NCBI GenBank assembly: GCA_944320385.1
Contig: CALUHH010000013.1
Coordinates: forward strand, 1 to 60,364
From: an uncultured Atopobiaceae bacterium
GTDB taxonomy: Bacteria; Actinomycetota; Coriobacteriia; Coriobacteriales; Atopobiaceae
DNA: 60,364 nucleotides
Direction: 5' to 3'
Positions within the stretch are counted from its first letter, which is position 1. Each line of letters starts with the position of its first letter. Position numbers and translations under genes: made by a program. Shown piece by piece: positions 58,906-60,364 of this stretch. Below the pieces are notes generated by a model. That model did not search any database, was not told where the DNA came from, and worked only from the letters and a program-made list of their open reading frames with translations.

Positions 58906-59774
58906 TGGCGCAGTCCCCGGCGGCCGGCGTGCTCAGCGTCGTCGGCACCCCCATAGGAAACCTCGAGGACGCCTCGCCCCGCGTGATTCGCACGCTCGGC
59001 GAGGCGGATCTCGTGCTCTGCGAGGACACGCGCGTCACCGGCAAGCTCATGAGCGCCTTTGGCCTGCACGTGCACCTCGAGCGCTGCGACGAGAACGTCA
59101 TGGACGAGAAGGTCGCGGGCGTGCTCGAGCGCCTTGCGGCGGGGGAGCGCGTGGCCTTCGTCTCCGACGCGGGCATGCCGGGCGTGAGCGACCCCGGCCA
59201 GCGGCTCGTCGACGCCGCGCTCGACGCGGGGCTGCGCGTGGAGGTGGTTCCCGGCCCGAGTGCCGTCACCTGCGCGCTCGTGGCGTCGGGCCTGGCGAGT
59301 GAGCACTTCTTCTTCGAGGGCTTCCTTCCGCGCCGCCGCGGCCCGCAGGTCGCGCGCCTGGAGGAGCTGGCGGCCGTCCCGGGGACGCTCGTGGTCTACG
59401 AGAGCCCGCGCCGCGCGGCGGAGACGCTCGCGCGGATCGCGGAGGTGATGCCGGGCCGGCACGTGGCGCTCGTGCGCGAGCTCACCAAGCTGCACGAGGA
59501 GGTCGTGCGCGGGGAGGCCGCCGAGCTCGCGGAGCGCGTCGCCGCTCGCGGCGAGCTGCGCGGCGAGTGCGTGATCGTGATCGGGGCGCCCGGGTCCGAG
59601 GAGCTCTCCGCGCGCCGGGCGGCGGCGTCCGGGCCCGAGCGGACGCTCGAGGAGGAGATCTCCGCGGGCCTGGCGGCCGGCGAGCCCAAGAGCGCGCTTG
59701 CCAAGCGGCTGGCCAAGTCCTTCTCGCTTTCCCGTGCCGAGGTCTACGACAAGGTGGTCGCCGCCGCGCGCTAG
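58905..59774 (+). CDS. rsmI: 16S rRNA 2'-O-ribose methyltransferase RsmI
   Basis: 289 residues. GVLSVVGTPIGNLEDASPRV is the family start; LVLCEDTRVTGKLMSAFGL, AFVSDAGMPGVSDPGQRLVD and VVPGPSAVTCALVASGL are the SAM and substrate motifs; GFLPRRRG and VVYESPRR follow. It 2'-O-methylates C1402 of 16S rRNA (E. coli numbering). Its ATG overlaps the stop of the GH5-fold gene (TGATG). A short helical C-terminal extension (PKSALAKRLAKSFSLSRAEV) is usual. Confidence 0.95.
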   Translation: MAQSPAAGVLSVVGTPIGNLEDASPRVIRTLGEADLVLCEDTRVTGKLMSAFGLHVHLERCDENVMDEKVAGVLERLAAGERVAFVSDAGMPGVSDPGQRLVDAALDAGLRVEVVPGPSAVTCALVASGLASEHFFFEGFLPRRRGPQVARLEELAAVPGTLVVYESPRRAAETLARIAEVMPGRHVALVRELTKLHEEVVRGEAAELAERVAARGELRGECVIVIGAPGSEELSARRAAASGPERTLEEEISAGLAAGEPKSALAKRLAKSFSLSRAEVYDKVVAAAR

Positions 59775-59808
59775 CGCCGGGTCCGCCGCTTCCGAGCCCC
59801 GCCCCTGC

Positions 59809-59977
59809 GGCGTTGTGCGCACTCCCCGGCGATGTGTACACCCGGCGACGATGTGTACACTTCTCGCCAACGCGTTTACCTGCGCATCTTTCGAGAAGGA
59901 CCTCGAGGGCAGTGTACACAACGCCGCAGACCGTACACAACGCCGCAGACCGTACACAACGTCGAGAAGTGCGCACA
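59809..59977. repeat. inverted-repeat element, GGCGTTGTGTACAC family (D8)
   Basis: Three left words (GGCGTTGTGCGCAC, GGCGATGTGTACAC, CGATGTGTACAC) face three right words (GTGTACACAACGCCGC, CGTACACAACGCCGC, CGTACACAACG), then GCGCAC. The centre is CTTCTCGCCAACGCG, TTTACCTGCG and TCGAGAAGGAC. The gap 59775-60076 holds only this and an extended -10 (TGTACAAT at about 60033) that may serve metG. Confidence 0.88.
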
Positions 59978-60076
59978 TCCCGCCGCCGCGGCCGGTCCGC
60001 AGGCGCCCTCGGCGGCGCCCGGGCCGGAAAGTGTACAATCGACCCCGCATGCCAAAGTCCGTCATGAGGAGCACCT

Positions 60077-60364
60077 ATGGCAGAGAAGCCGTCCTACTAC
60101 GTCACCACCCCCATCTACTACGTCAACGCCGCGCCGCACCTGGGCACCGCGTACTGCACCCTGCTCGCCGACGTCCAGGCGCGCTTCCGCCGCGCCGCGG
60201 GCTACGACGTCAAGTTCCTGACCGGCATGGACGAGCACGGCGAGAAGGTCGCCGAGGCCGCCGCCCAGCACGACATGACGCCGCAGCAGTGGTGCGACTC
60301 CCAGGCCCCGCTCTTCCAGGACCTCTGGCGCGAGCTCGAGGTCTCCAACGACGACTTCATCCGC
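60077..60364 (+). CDS. metG: methionyl-tRNA synthetase (partial, cut by window end)
   Basis: The first 96 residues are visible. YYVTTPIYYVNAAPHLGTAY is the class I synthetase start with the HIGH-type motif (HLGT), and DVKFLTGMDEHGEKVAEAAA is the MetRS-specific GTDEHG region in variant form. It charges tRNA-Met. The ATG at 60077 follows GAGGAG. The order rsmI-metG is common in Gram-positives. The gene continues past the right edge. Confidence 0.95.
   Translation, partial: MAEKPSYYVTTPIYYVNAAPHLGTAYCTLLADVQARFRRAAGYDVKFLTGMDEHGEKVAEAAAQHDMTPQQWCDSQAPLFQDLWRELEVSNDDFIR

Overview
The window is about 60 kb of very GC-rich DNA. Third codon positions are almost all G or C, and GTG starts are common. 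Gene content and order (tatB-tatC-topA, tmk-holB-ricT, rsmI-metG, an ECF vitamin transporter, small XRE/membrane-protein pairs, flavodoxin and FMN-reductase clusters, an LPxxG-type surface protein) fit a host-associated anaerobic actinobacterium of the Coriobacteriia (Olsenella/Atopobium-like). This taxonomic call is inference; no rRNA gene is present. I saw no rRNA, tRNA, CRISPR array, phage or complete transposon.

Layout. 0.1-6 kb: universal stress protein, metallo-beta-lactamase (MBL) hydrolase, Nudix hydrolase, PPOx-type flavoprotein, XRE regulator with a clear operator, TetR regulator. 6-13.2 kb: redox island with a Tat-signal flavodoxin lipoprotein, two FMN reductases, a second flavodoxin, LysR, cyclophilin-like protein, decarboxylase-cupin fusion, aldo/keto reductase and UlaG-like hydrolase. 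13.4-17.3 kb: small acetyltransferase, CorA-like and SdpI-like membrane proteins, and a two-component system whose kinase lacks its ATPase domain. 17.3-21 kb: a divergent ABC-F gene and TetM-like GTPase gene. 21-29.2 kb: acetyltransferase, XRE-membrane protein, VanZ-RDD fusion, MFS transporter with a LacI-type operator, methyltransferase, ketopantoate-reductase-like enzyme, cation antiporter. 29.4-35.3 kb: 1035-residue surface protein, Old Yellow Enzyme/BaiCD-type reductase, SGNH hydrolase. 35.5-39.9 kb: ECF transporter locus, probably for cobalamin. 40.2-54.2 kb: YebC, aspartate aminotransferase, TPR and STAS proteins, Tat components, TopA, GH2 glycosidase, Tmk, HolB, RicT. 54.4-60.4 kb: transglutaminase-like protein, QueD-like protein, a GH5-fold protein without its catalytic glutamates, RsmI and the start of MetG.

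Two non-genic patterns run through the window. First, the 10-mer GTYCTTCTCG and its complement occur about 78 times by my reading, where fewer than one is expected. It is found on both strands, in unrelated genes and in several reading frames, is enriched between genes, and sometimes forms inverted pairs that make hairpins. This resembles a DNA-uptake-type dispersed motif. Second, nearly every intergenic gap holds a palindromic element. One set is short perfect palindromes built on GGGACAGTCCC or AAAAGGGGACAG, which often contain the stop codon or sit just before a ribosome binding site. The other set is 100-190 bp elements whose arms carry tandem copies of element-specific words (TGAGGGTATGTACA, GGCGTTGTGTACAC, GTGCCGGAATACCGACAT and others) around a shared centre with GTYCTTCTCG and usually a CCGCAGGTA word. 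These two patterns are the best candidates for something undescribed.
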